Part shown: in pieces, positions 52,819 through 64,000 of the stretch
Numbering within the stretch: the stretch's first letter is position 1
Layout of the letters: each line of letters starts with the position of its first letter
Assembly (NCBI GenBank): GCA_019285755.1
Contig: CP079103.1
Span: 2,294,001 to 2,358,000, forward strand
Direction of reading: 5' to 3'
DNA: 64,000 nucleotides
DNA from: Chitinophaga sp. E66
GTDB lineage: Bacteria; Bacteroidota; Bacteroidia; Chitinophagales; Chitinophagaceae
Notes under the pieces: generated by a model
What the model saw: only the letters and a program-made list of their open reading frames with translations
Told to the model about the DNA's origin: nothing
The model's database searches: none
Program-made: the position numbers and the translations under genes

Positions 52819-54025
52819 GGCTTCCTTACATATCGGACTGATCCGGGAAGAGAAAGTTCCACAGGATAACCGCGTAGCGTTCACCCCACAGCAATGCCAG
52901 TGGATCCTTTCCCATTACCCCACTGTCCAGATCACCGTGCAGCCCTCACCGCACCGGGCCTTCAAAGACGATGAATACGCCGCCGCCGGCATCGCCCTGT
53001 CTGAGGACCTGTCGCGCTGCGACATTCTGCTAGGTATTAAGGAAGTCCCCATAGACAAGCTCATCCCCGGCAAGACATACCTCTTCTTCTCCCACACCAA
53101 AAAGCTCCAGCCTCAGAACCGCGATATGTTGCAGGCCATCATGGACCGCAACATCAGCCTCATCGATTACGAGTGCCTGGTGCACCCGGACGGCCAGCGC
53201 ATCCTCGGATTCGGCTTCTTTGCCGGCGTAGTAGGGGCACATAACGGATTATTGGAATACGGGCGGCGGACCGGTCTGTTCGATTTTAAAAGGGTGCATG
53301 AATGTCACGATTTCCAGGAGCTGATCACGCATTACTTTGGGGTCAAACTACCGCCGGTAAAGATCGTAGCCACCGGGTCGGGCCGCGTGACGGCAGGTAT
53401 CCTCGAAGTGATGGGCCTGCTGGGCATCAAATACATCCCACCGGAAGAATTTCTCATCAACGAATATGCTTACCCGGTATATACCCAGCTCAAAGCGGGA
53501 GAGCTGTATCTCCGGCGGGCAGATAAAACTTATAGCCGGGAAGACTTTCATGCGCACCCGGAGCTGTACGATTGCAAATTCCTGCCCTTTGTGACCTGTT
53601 CGGACATTCTCATGAACGGCATCTACTGGGACCAGGACATTGCACCGCTTTTTACCTGGGAAGACCTGGCCAAAGACAACTTCCGCATCCAGGTGATCGC
53701 CGATATCACCGACGACCGTGGCGGCTCGGTACCCTGCAACCTGGGCGATGCAACTATTGAAGACCCGGTGTACGGCGTGCACCGCCGTAACAGGGAGCGG
53801 TTGGCGCCTTATGACAAAGCAGGGGTGACCATGATGTGCGTGGGGAACCTCCCCAACGAGCTGCCACGCGATGCCTCCCAGTTCTTTGGCGACCACCTCA
53901 TGAAATATGTGTTCGACGACCTGGTAAATGGAGGAAGCGAAATGATAGAAAAAGCCACGATCGTTGCCCATGGCAGGCTAACCGATCGTTACGCCTATAT
54001 GCGTGAATATGCTGCAGGCGAATAG
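52817..54025 (+). CDS. Saccharopine dehydrogenase (lysine-forming)/AlaDH-PNT family oxidoreductase, 402 aa
   Basis: Intact. The AlaDH/PNT N-terminal domain has IGLIREEKVPQDNRVAFTPQ, CDILLGIKEVPIDKLIPGKT and YLFFSHTKKLQPQNRDML, the typical catalytic K and H segments. The Rossmann domain is VKIVATGSGRVTAGILEVMG, a GxGxxxxG relative. Later CNLGDATIEDPVYGVHRRN and LPNELPRDASQFFGDHLMKY match LYS1-like saccharopine dehydrogenases. NAD-linked; in Bacteroidota the real substrate of such copies is often uncertain. A stem-loop follows at 54123-54150. Confidence 0.82.
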   Translation: MASLHIGLIREEKVPQDNRVAFTPQQCQWILSHYPTVQITVQPSPHRAFKDDEYAAAGIALSEDLSRCDILLGIKEVPIDKLIPGKTYLFFSHTKKLQPQNRDMLQAIMDRNISLIDYECLVHPDGQRILGFGFFAGVVGAHNGLLEYGRRTGLFDFKRVHECHDFQELITHYFGVKLPPVKIVATGSGRVTAGILEVMGLLGIKYIPPEEFLINEYAYPVYTQLKAGELYLRRADKTYSREDFHAHPELYDCKFLPFVTCSDILMNGIYWDQDIAPLFTWEDLAKDNFRIQVIADITDDRGGSVPCNLGDATIEDPVYGVHRRNRERLAPYDKAGVTMMCVGNLPNELPRDASQFFGDHLMKYVFDDLVNGGSEMIEKATIVAHGRLTDRYAYMREYAAGE

Positions 54026-54395
54026 GGCGGCAGATGGGTAAATACCCAGCTATCTGCCGTGCGGAAGAGATTAACTTCGGCCTTTATCATTTTTGGCACA
54101 AATTATTTTAGTTTCCTAAGAAAAGCGCCGGGCAGTCTTGTCCGGCGCTCGTAATAGGAGGCATACCCCATCCCCTGCAGTCAATTAAAAATTTACCTGT
54201 GGCAACTCACTATGCCAGATAGAAGCGTTAATTCCGGGCGGTCTAAACAATTTTGTCATCTAAAGCGTTGACTTTTATCATCCGAGACTGTATCCGGAAC
54301 GAGCGAATACACCGGCGTTACCCCAATCATGCCCCGTACATATGCATGCCGTTCCGGATCGTGAAACCGAACACGAATCCAATCCTGATTGTCGT
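54026..54395. other. Intergenic region before the giant DUF11 gene
   Basis: Includes a hairpin agcgccgg/ccggcgct at 54124-54149 without a plus-strand T run. The remaining 240 bp are a leader region, likely carrying the promoter of the giant gene. No gene seen. Confidence 0.5.
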
Positions 54396-57300
54396 ATGGC
54401 GAGAATGTTACGCAACCTTAAACTTAACACCCCTATCCCGGCTGTTTTACCAGGTTATCTGACTAGCGGCTTCCAGCTCTTGCTGACCGCTTTGTTCATG
54501 CTCGTGGTTTCCGGGAGCGTGCAAGGCCAGTCATGTACCGGTTCTCTGGGAGATCCTGTATTCCTGGAGACCTTCGGAACGGCGCCTTCGGCTACCCGGC
54601 CAAACCTCGGGCCTGCGTTGCCAGCCGGGCTTACCACATATATCCGTTATACTCCCGGCCTGGGCGGCAGACCTATGGGGCCATATCCCGGTCAATATGT
54701 GATCAGTAACACCACCAGGGGTTATAATAACACTTATTTCGTTGACCGGCCAGACCATACGACCGGCAACTTTACAGGATATTGCATGGTCGTGGACGCC
54801 GATGCGACGCCTGGCAAGTTCTACGAACGCACCATTACCGGCCTTTGCGCCGGCACCACCTTCGAGTTCTCCGCCTGGATCATGAACATCAACGGCAACA
54901 GCGGCGTTGCTAACCCCAGTCTCCGGTTTGATGTAATGGACGCCAATAACCCCAATGGCACGCCGCTTATCTCGGTACCCACAGGTACGGTTTCTTATCA
55001 GGCCCCAGGCACTGGGTGAGACTGGCGGGGCAGTTCCAGATGCCAGGGACCACCAGCTCCATCATCCTGCGCATTTTCAGCAACACGCCTAATAGTAATG
55101 GGAACGACCTGGCGTTGGACGATATCGCCTTTGCTGCCTGCGGTCCTCCGATCACCTTTTCGCAACCGTCCGGTACGGTCTGCGCCGGCGGAAATGCCAC
55201 CCTCAACGTATCGCTTCCCCGGGAAGCTATTCGAGTTATTTCTTCGAGCTGCAACGCAGGCCATTGGGTACGGACGACTGGGAAGACGTGGGAGCCATTG
55301 TTAATAACGGCGTCAATAATCAATATACATTTACGGTAACCAACTCACAGGCAGGTTATGAGTATAGGCCGCCGCAGCCGGAGGGCAAGCGGAAATAGAT
55401 AACGTGAACTGCCGCGTTACTTCGGATCCCGTAGAACTGAAGATTATAGATTTCAGTGTGGGGATTACAGGAACCAGCCCCATTTGTTATAATACGAGCA
55501 CAACACTTACCGCCAATATTACGCCTGCCACCGGCACGGGAACACCCGCCACAGGCTTCACGTACGCCTGGGAAACGAGTGCTGACGGCACCAGCGGCTG
55601 GGCGCCCGTAGCAGGTCAAACCGGCGCCACATTGAATACCGGTGCGCTCATTGCCGCCCGGTTTTACCGGGTAACGGCCACGGTATCCGGATGTCAGGGC
55701 AAAGGTGTCTCGTCTGTTTTCCAGGTCTCTGTGGAACCACAGCTGACGGCTACAGTTGGAACGCTGGCAGCCGTTTGCCAGGGAGCCACTTCGGTTAACT
55801 TGCCTTATAACGTCACTTCCGGCGCACCGAACCGATATAGTATAGCAAGTTCGAATCTCCCGGGGTTCGTACCGGTAAACCTGGCAGCCTTACCGACTTC
55901 CCTATTCCGATAGCCATCCCTGCCGGAACGCCTGCCGGGACATACAACTTCACCATCACTTTCAATAAGTCCGCCGTCAATTGCAGTACTGCGGCCATTC
56001 CGTTTACGCTTACAATCAGCGCCCCGCCATCCGCCGCTGTGGCAGGTCCCGATCAGGATCTATGCGCAGTCACCTCCACCTCGCTGGCAGCTACGCCGCC
56101 GGTTGTAGGGCAGGGAGTCTGGACGCAGGTAGCCGGGCCCAACAATGCCGTATTCAGCAGTACAACCAGCCCCACCGCGACGGTTTCAGGGCTGTTGCCA
56201 GGGGCTTCATATACTTTCCGGTGGACGGTAAGCAACGGTGGTTGCCAGCCGGTGACGGACGATGTGGAAATCGGTATTAATCAATTACCCTCCGCCGCGG
56301 ATGCCGGGGTTGATCAGACGCAATTCAATTCAGGGATTTTCGTATCGCATGGTAATACGCCCGCCGTTGGTTTGGGCACATGGTCCGTTATAAGCGGCAG
56401 CGCCAATATTTCGGATGACAATGACCCCTCCTCGAACGTATCACTGACCCCGAATACCAGCGCCACGCTGGTGTGGACGATCAATAATGCTAATTGTCCG
56501 CCGACGACCGATACGGTGATTTTGAATTACGTTTCTGAAGCCGACATCATAATAGAAAAGACAGTAGTGGAATCGGGTCCTTATCTGGCGGGCCAGGACA
56601 TCACCTACAGGATCGTGGTTCGCAATGCAGGTCCCAGTAACGACCCTGCCGTATTTATCCGCGACAATCTGCCCGCTAATTTCGCGGTATCCGCGGTACA
56701 TGTGACAGCGACCGGGTCTGCGGCTATACTTAGCAACCAATCTACCAACACGGCTATCGTCGTTAATGCAGACATCCCTGTTGGCACGTCTACGGTAGAG
56801 ATTTTGGTGGAAGGAAAGATCGCTTCCACCTTCGAGGGGATCTGACCAATACGGCCACGGCCACATCGCCCGATGTGCCTGATCCTAACGGGGCAACGAG
56901 CACCGTTACGATCCCGGTGGTAAGACGGCCATTCTTCTCTTCCCTGAAACAGGCGCCTTCGTCTGCGGTGGCGGGCGAGGAGATATCGTTTATCGTGAGG
57001 ACAGGAAATACGGGGCTGGGCGATGCGTTGAATGCCAGATTTGATGATTTCGTGGCAACCAGCATGACGAATGTGAGATGGTCGGCTGTGGCGACGGGGA
57101 AAGTGAACATTGTTTCCGGGGTTACGGGAACGGGGAACACGGTTTCAGTTATCGCTAATTATCCAGCAGGCGATACCGGGCATTTATTCGTGACCATTAC
57201 GGGGACGGTGAGTTCCGGCGCTACAGGCGTTATTCCCAATACGGGCCGGATAACACCTTCGGAAACAACGGTAGCACCGTCTTTCTCCAATACTACTTCA

Positions 57301-60300
57301 ACGCTGATCAGGAGCAGTCCGGGCCTCATTATTGATAAATCCGGACCGTTAAGTCATACGGCTACTGCCGGGGGCGATCGTTTACACGATAGTAGTGTTC
57401 AATAACGGACCCAGCGACGCCGTCAATACCGTTGTTACCGATAATATTCCGGTAGAGATATCTCAGGTGAAATGGACGGCGGTTGCGGAAGGGACTGCGT
57501 CCATAACGACGGGCGCAACCGGGAGCGGAAATACACTGCGGCTGACGGGTAATTTCCCGGCCGGCAGTACGAACAGGGTAGTTATACGTGTTACGGGAGT
57601 TGTGAGCCCCGATTACTCCGGCACTATCAGCAATACGGCTACCGCAACGCCTTCCGAACCGGGAACGACGCCGGTGAATGATAACGAATCGACGGTCGTA
57701 AGTAAGGATGTGAATCTGACGGTCGTTAAATCGGGGCCGGCGACGGCGGTGGCAGGCGAGCAGATCTCCTATACCATCCGTATTACCAACGATGGTATTT
57801 CCAACGCTACCGGTACCATAATCCGCGACCTTCTTCCGGCAGGGCTTACCAATGCAAGCTGGATTGCCACAGTTGCGCAAGGCACGGCGGTGATTACGGA
57901 TGGCGCTACCGGAACGGGCTCTACCATCCAGCTGACGGCTAATCTGAATGCTGGCGCGGCCATTAATGTAGTGGTGCAGACTACCATCGTTCCCGGTGCC
58001 ACGGGTACGCTGCGCAATACGGCAACAGCCACTCCGGCCGAGCCTGGAATTCCATCGGTAACTTCGAACGAGGTCGTTACTACGCTAACGTCCAGAGCTA
58101 CGCTCATAATTCAGAAATCCGGGCCTGATACGGCGCAGGCGGGCAGCAATATCAGCTATGTGATTGTTGTGGGCAATACCGGCCCCAGCAATGCACGCAA
58201 TGTCTCCATTACAGATGTGGTACCAGCGAACGTAATTCTGACCCAGTGGCGGGTGGAAGCGCTGGGTAACGCCACGATATTAAGTACGCCTTCCGGAACA
58301 GGAAATAACATTGCCGTAACGGCTAACATAGATGCAGGCACGGCCAACCGTGTACGCATCCTGGTAAACGGAACGGTGGATTACAATTTTAACGGAACGT
58401 TGACCAACACGGCTTACGTAATTCCTTCAAACCCCGCAAGCATAGGAGATACGGCGACCAAGGAAACCGTTGTGCAACGTACGCCGGTATTGAATGTAGT
58501 GAAGACTTCGGTAGACAGTGTGTTGGCGGGAGATAGTATTGTATACAATATCGAAGTGTCGAATTTCAGTACCGCCAGCGCGCAAAATGTACTCATCACC
58601 GATGTGGTGCCGGCTACAATATCCGGCGTCAGCTGGTCGGCCACCGTTAGCGGGCTAGCCAATGTTATAAGCGGCGGATCCGGTACGGGAAATAACATAT
58701 CTATCCGGGCAAATATTCCGTCTGGCAGAGCTCATCGTGTGCTGATAACTGTAAAAGGCAAATCCAGCCCTGCGTTCAACGGGCAGGTGGTAAATATTGC
58801 GACTGCAACGCCATCAGAACCGGGTACTACCGCAGTCTCGGATACGGCGACAGTGGTTGTCAGCCGGATTCCCGAGTTGATCGTTGTGAAGGCCGGGCCG
58901 GACAGGCTGTCTGCAGGTCAGCAGATCGTTTATACGGTTACTGTTCGGAACAATTCTGCATCAAACGCGGATAATGTCGCCATTACTGATATTATTCCGG
59001 CCCAGGTTACGGGCGCTACCTGGACGGCAGTAGGGCAGGGCGCCACCACGATCGTCAGCGGCGCTTCCGGTACAGGTAACAGCCTGGCGGTGACGGCCAA
59101 TATTCCAGGCGGGAACACGGCTAATGCCGTATTGATCACCATTACCGGAACGGTGGATCCGCTATTCGCGGGTACTTTCATCAATACCGCGATAGCCACG
59201 CCAACAGAGCCGGGTGCGGATCCGGCTTCCTCGGCGCAGGTAACGACAACCGTATCGCGGGTGACTTCGTTAGCCATCGCCAAATCAGGTCCGGCGACGG
59301 CCGCGGCGGGCGAAACCGTCAATTATACTTTGATCGTAACCAATGGAGGCCCCTCTACCGCACAGAATGTTGTTATCACAGACGCCATCAACACAGTATT
59401 GACTAACCTGAGCTGGACTGCTACGGGCGCCGGCGGCGCAACCATTACTTCCGGCGCTGCCGGAACGGGCAACAGCATGCGGGTTACAGGAAATATCCCC
59501 GCTGTGCAGGGCTCGATCACGATCAATATTACAGGGACTATCCGTCCGGATGCGACGGTGGATACGGTGCGCAACTTCGCTATCGCAGTATCTGACGAGG
59601 CTCCGGGGCAACCCGTAAATTCGGATACGGTAGTGACCGTGCTCAGCAGGGTACCGGGCGTGCTGATCAGTAAAACAGGACCGGCTACCATCAATGCCGG
59701 GGAAACAATCGTGTACCGCGTCCGCGTATCCAATACAGGGCCTTCCAATGCGCGGAATATCGTTATCCGTGATACCATCCCTGCTACGATTGTAAACCCG
59801 GCATGGACGACCTCCGTTAGTGGAAACGCCAGCGTGGTAACAGGCGGATCTGGCAGCGGAAGTATCCTGGCCGCCACGGCCAACGTCGCCGCAGGCTCAG
59901 GTAATGAAGTGACCTTTACGATCACCGGCAAGGTTGCCGACAATTTTACGGGAGTTATTACAAACCGTGCAGTAGCTGACGCCGCGGAACCTAATACTCC
60001 GCCAGTTACGTCTACAGTTACCACGACGGTAGCGAAACTTGCAAGAATCAAGATAGAAAAGTCTGGCCCTGCCGTCACGGAAGCGGGTACCCCGGGTGAG
60101 TACATTCTCCGTATTACCAATAACGGCCCCAGCCGTGCAGATAATGTGACCATTAAAGATGTATTGCCCGTGCAGATTCTGCAACCGCAATGGGTCGGCA
60201 CCGCAGTTGGCGGCGCCTCTATTACGGGGCCGGCGTCCGGCAATGGCGACGTACTTACGACTGCCAGTATCCCGCCGGATCCGGGGCGATGATTGTCATC

Positions 60301-63300
60301 TTAGTGACGGGTGTGCTGGATCCTGCATTTGGCGGTTCTACTTTTGCCAATACCGCGATTGCGCTCAATGATCCGTCTGTAACGCCGGAAGGAGATACGG
60401 CCAGGGTGGTAACACTGGTGAACCGGGTGGCTAATCTCAAGGTTGTCAAAGCAGGTCCTGCCAACGCGGCAGCCGGCGAAGCGGTGCAGTATACCATACG
60501 CGTCCGGAACGATGGGCCTACCAGCATCCTGGGCGCCGTATTTTCTGATGTGGTTCCCGCCAGCTTGTTGAATGTTACCTGGTCGGCCATGGCATCCGGA
60601 AGTGTATCTAATGTTACCCCTGCATCAGGTAATGGCAACAATATTTCGCTGACGGCTGACCTGCCGGTGGATGACGCCAGTTATCTCGATATTACCGTGA
60701 ACGGCATCGTATCGCCGGCGATGGTCAACGGCAGTACTATTTCCAATACTGCTACAATTAGCCTTCCGCCTGCCAGCAATGCAACGGATCCCAATCCTGC
60801 AGACAATGCATCGACCGTAATTACGATTGTTGATAACGATCCGGTGGTGCGCATAGCGAAGAGCGGTCCGGCGGTAGTGAATGTGGGCGACACGATTCGA
60901 TATCGTGTCGTGATCTCCAATGGCGGGTCCGGTAACATTACGGGTGCGCTCATAACCGACCCGGTGCCGCCAGAAATCGGCGTATTTTCCTGGACTGCAA
61001 CCGGGACAGGAGCGGCTACCGTTACGGGAGCTACGGCTGGCGCTACGAATAATCTGTCTACCACGGCCGATATTCCCGTGGGTGCAGCGAATACTATCGT
61101 ACTCAACATCAGCGGCGTCGTATTGGAATCTGCAGGCACCACTGTAGTGAATACGGCCAGCGTCGTCGCTGGATCAAATAAAGAAAGTTCTGTTACAACG
61201 TCTGTTAACCGCTCTACCGATATTTCCATTCAGAAATCGGGGCCGCAGGCGGTGAACGCAGGCGAGGTGGTCAACTACGCGATCGTCATCCGGAACCATG
61301 GCAAAGTGGGGTCCAACGACATGCTGATTGAAGACAACATTCCAGCTACCATTACCAATGTAACGTGGACCGTGGAAGCTTTCGGTAATGCTTCAGTATT
61401 GGATACCAACCGGGTCGACAGTAGCGGGAACAACATTTCGCTTCCCGCCAAAATAGGGCCGGGCAGAGCCAATAATTACATCATCATACAGGTGCGAGGC
61501 GTGGTGAACCCTTCAGCCGGCGGCACTGCCATAATCAATACAGCCTCCGTCACCGGGAACGACGTCATTGATTACAACCTGCCGAACAACCAAAGCTCCG
61601 TGCTGACCGGAGTCGGGGCACTTACGGGCATGATTGTCCGGAAAACAGGGCCAACAACGGCCCTGGCCGGCAATGATATATCATACGACATCGTAGTGAT
61701 TAATAACGGGCCATCGGATGCCACTGACGTTTCCATCAATGATGTTGTGCCGGCCGAGATAGAGAACGTAAAATGGGAGGTAAGCGTAACGGGGCAGCCT
61801 CTGTAACGGGGCCGTTTAACGGAACCGGCAATAATGTAGCTACTACCGCCAATATCCTGGCGGTTCCGGCAACCTTGTGATCATCGGGGTGAAAGGCGTT
61901 ATCAATAGCGATTTCTCCGGCACTATCCGGAATACCGCGGTAGTAACAGGGCCTGGGTTACCCACTATTTCTGATTCCGCGGTGACGGATGTCGACAAGC
62001 AGGTGGCATTGAAGGTGCGGAAAGATGGCCCGGCTCGTGTGGGCGCGGGTGCGCAGATGCAGTACACCATCACCGCCAGCAATGCCGGTCCGGCGAATGC
62101 GCCAGGCGCCGTGATAACAGACACTATCGATGCAAGGCTGACCAACGTTGCCTGGACGGCAACCGCTGTCAACGGCGCCGCGATAACTTCCGGCGCAAGC
62201 GGTACTGGCACGCAGATCCGGGTGGTGGGGAACCTGCCGCCAACGCCAGGAGCGGCGGTTACCATTATTGTAACCGGCACGGTGTCGCCAGACGCTACCG
62301 GAACGATCGTTAACCGTGCTACCCTGACGGGTAGCGCTCCGGGGATGATCCTGTGGTATCTCCGCCGGTGAACACTATCATCGAGCGCAAAGCCAACCTG
62401 TCTATCGTTAAATCGGCTCCGGCAACCATGCATGCCGGTCAGTTCATGAGATACACCCTCAATGTTTCCAATAGCGGCCCCAGTAACAGCCAGGGTGTTG
62501 CGGTTACCGACCAGGTGCCTGCAATGCTGGAACAGGTACAATGGGTAGTGGCCAGAGCCGACGCGGGTGTAGTCGTGAATTCAGGACAGTCCGGCAACGG
62601 CAATAATGTGAATGTCAATGCAGATATGCCGGCCGGTAGCTCGATGCTGATTTTTGTTGAAGGAAGGATTGATTCCTCATTTGCAGGCACCTTGCTGAAT
62701 ACGGCGTATGTCATCCCGTCCGAGCCTGGTAATTCTCCCGATACTTCATCGACGCAAACTGTGGTGACGCTCTTGCCAGACGTGCAAATTGCCAAGGCTG
62801 GTCCGCCGACGGTAGCTGCAGGCGCCATCATCAGCTGGACGGTGACCGCTACCAACGACGGTCCCAGCCTCGCGAGAGCGGCCCATATCATCGATAATGT
62901 TCCGTCCTATATCACCAACGTGAGCTATCAGGCTTCGGTTACGGGTAATGCGACGCTCGCAGGACTGGGAGCCGGCGACGGTACCGTGATAGATATTGTC
63001 GCCGATATACCGCCGGGGAGCGCACATAGCGTTGTGCTAACGATCACGGGCAGGGTATCTCCGGCATTCAGGGATTCTATCGTCAACACTGCGATTATCC
63101 GTCCTTCTGAACCGGGCGCCCTGGCCGATACATCGACCCTGGTGACGAAAGTATTGCTCCAGCCGCAATTGCAGATTGAGAAAACGCACCTTCCGCGGTA
63201 ACAGCCGGGCAGCCTATCCGGTATGTGATCAGGGTTACGAACCAGGGCCCCAGTGATGCCATCGGGACTATCATCAGCGACCTGATTCCCGCTTCGCTGA

Positions 63301-64000
63301 CCAATGTATTCTGGACGGTTGTGCCTGCCGGGCAAGCGACTGTAACGAGCGGCAATGGCGGCTTCGGAAATAATATTTCAGTAACGGCCAATATACCGGC
63401 AGGAGCGGCTAACGCTATCATCATCACGGTAGATGGTTTAGTGGCAGCGAATGCGACCGGAACGATCGTTAACACCGCTACCGCTACGCCAGCTGAACCA
63501 GGCATTCCTGCGGTCAGCGCTTCGGCTTCTTCCTGGTAAGTACATTGGCACGGTTGACAATTTCCAAAACCGGCCCAGCGGTCATGAATCGCGGTAGTGT
63601 AACATCTTACACTATCAGCGTCGCTAACCTGGGGCCGAGCGATGCGACCGGAGTAGTTGTAACGGATACTATTTCCAGCGTCCTTGAAAACGTTCAATGG
63701 ACGGTGCTGGCGCGCAATAACGCGGTGGTGACTGCAGGAGCTACAGGAACGGGGAACCTGGTGTCGGTAACGGCAGATCTTCCCGCCGCGGACACTGCGT
63801 CCCTTACCATCGTAGTTACAGGAACGGTACGGATGAACGCTCCGGACGGGGATGTGCTCAATACCGCTTACCTGCAACTCCCCGGCCAGCAGAAACAGCC
63901 GTCCAATACCGTCATCAGCCGGCTAGCCGCGGTAACAGACCTGTCTATCAGTAAATCCGCGCAGCATGAAGTATTTGAAGGCGGTACATTAACATACACG
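54396..64000 (+). CDS. Giant secreted DUF11-repeat surface protein, 3' end beyond window (frameshifted)
   Basis: At least 3,190 aa, still open at 64000. A long signal region (MARMLRNLKLNTPIPAVLPG ... LLLTALFMLVVSGSVQG) precedes a jelly-roll-like domain (FLETFGTAPSATRPNLG, FSAWIMNINGNSGVANPSLR). Ig/PKD-like domains follow, with 'AGPDQDLCAVTSTSLAATPP' and 'DAGVDQTQFNSGIFVS' motifs. From about 56540 come roughly 20 DUF11 repeats of about 130 aa, each with K-x-GP...AG-x-x-x-x-YT-x-x-V-x-N-x-GPS, a D-x-x-P core and a GTGN-x-x-x-T-x-N-I-P-x-G core, ending NTA-x-ATP-x-EPG. Starts recur every ~390 bp (57320, 57716, 58106 and so on to 63945). Expected to be exported by T9SS with a C-terminal sorting domain outside the window. 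A 2.9-kb stretch is frame-intact. Confidence 0.88.
56541..64000 (+). repeat. About 20 tandem DUF11 protein repeats
   Basis: Nineteen complete units and the start of a twentieth with a period near 390 bp (range about 370-420). The repeats are diverged at DNA level, so the homology is in the protein: the boundary motif is the K-S/T-GP strand and the ATPSEPG linker. Confidence 0.85.

Noticed and set aside
56541..64000. DNA-level minisatellite or CRISPR-like repeats
   Set aside because: The ~390-bp period reflects a coding protein repeat (DUF11); DNA identity between units is low.

Overview
The window reads as a chromosomal segment of a Bacteroidota bacterium, most likely family Chitinophagaceae (Chitinophaga-like). 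This rests on family content rather than on any search. It carries a PorP/SprF type IX secretion protein, a lipoprotein-type TamA (TamL) coupled to TamB, and DUF6089, DUF5362 and OMP_b-brl-type outer-membrane proteins. It also has a Tat-exported GH106 glycosidase, a giant DUF11-repeat surface protein and TAnnTTTG-like promoter motifs. The recent sequence quality is poor. Nearly every gene over about 600 bp is broken by frameshifts, and wherever I could reconstruct the frame the correction is a single missing base, usually in a short homopolymer. I therefore annotate broken genes as whole spans and treat the breaks as probable sequencing deletions, not biological pseudogenes.

Layout. 1-4.7 kb: an HlyD/TolC efflux pair reading off the left edge, divergent from a secreted GH5 glycosidase with a C-terminal carbohydrate-binding-like tail. 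4.7-6.5 kb: small hypothetical and membrane proteins. 6.5-8.8 kb: a HAD-phosphatase/GT20 fusion that resembles glucosylglycerol-phosphate synthase far more than trehalose-phosphate synthase. 9-16.4 kb: long-chain acyl-CoA ligase, GNAT, DUF1349 protein, a large outer-membrane beta-barrel protein, a RadC-like JAB pseudoenzyme and a fatty-acid desaturase.

16.5-24.8 kb is the accessory stretch. It contains an AT-rich orphan RHS tip with a C-terminal toxin-like domain and an Imm42-like immunity gene, remnants of further tip/immunity modules, one of two paralogous hypothetical genes, an 11-bp inverted/tandem repeat array, a coiled-coil plus barrel protein, and a shortened MoeA-like protein. 24.9-34.6 kb is envelope biogenesis: PorP/SprF, TamL-TamB and DUF6089. 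34.9-40.2 kb: small secreted proteins and the GH106 rhamnosidase-like enzyme.

40.6-54 kb is mostly housekeeping or ordinary genes: prfC, an ABC permease, DUF4197, tsaD, the tRNA1(Val) methyltransferase, an HxlR regulator, DUF6194, an FkbM methyltransferase, a secreted PHP-like protein, the second hypothetical paralog, tRNA-Leu(CAA) and a saccharopine-dehydrogenase-like enzyme. From 54.4 kb to the right edge runs one giant surface protein with about 20 DUF11 repeats, open at the window end.

No complete new defence or biosynthetic system is visible. The most interesting points are the glucosylglycerol-type fusion enzyme, the RHS toxin/immunity island, the 11-bp repeat array, and two degenerate enzyme folds (RadC-like JAB and MoeA-like).
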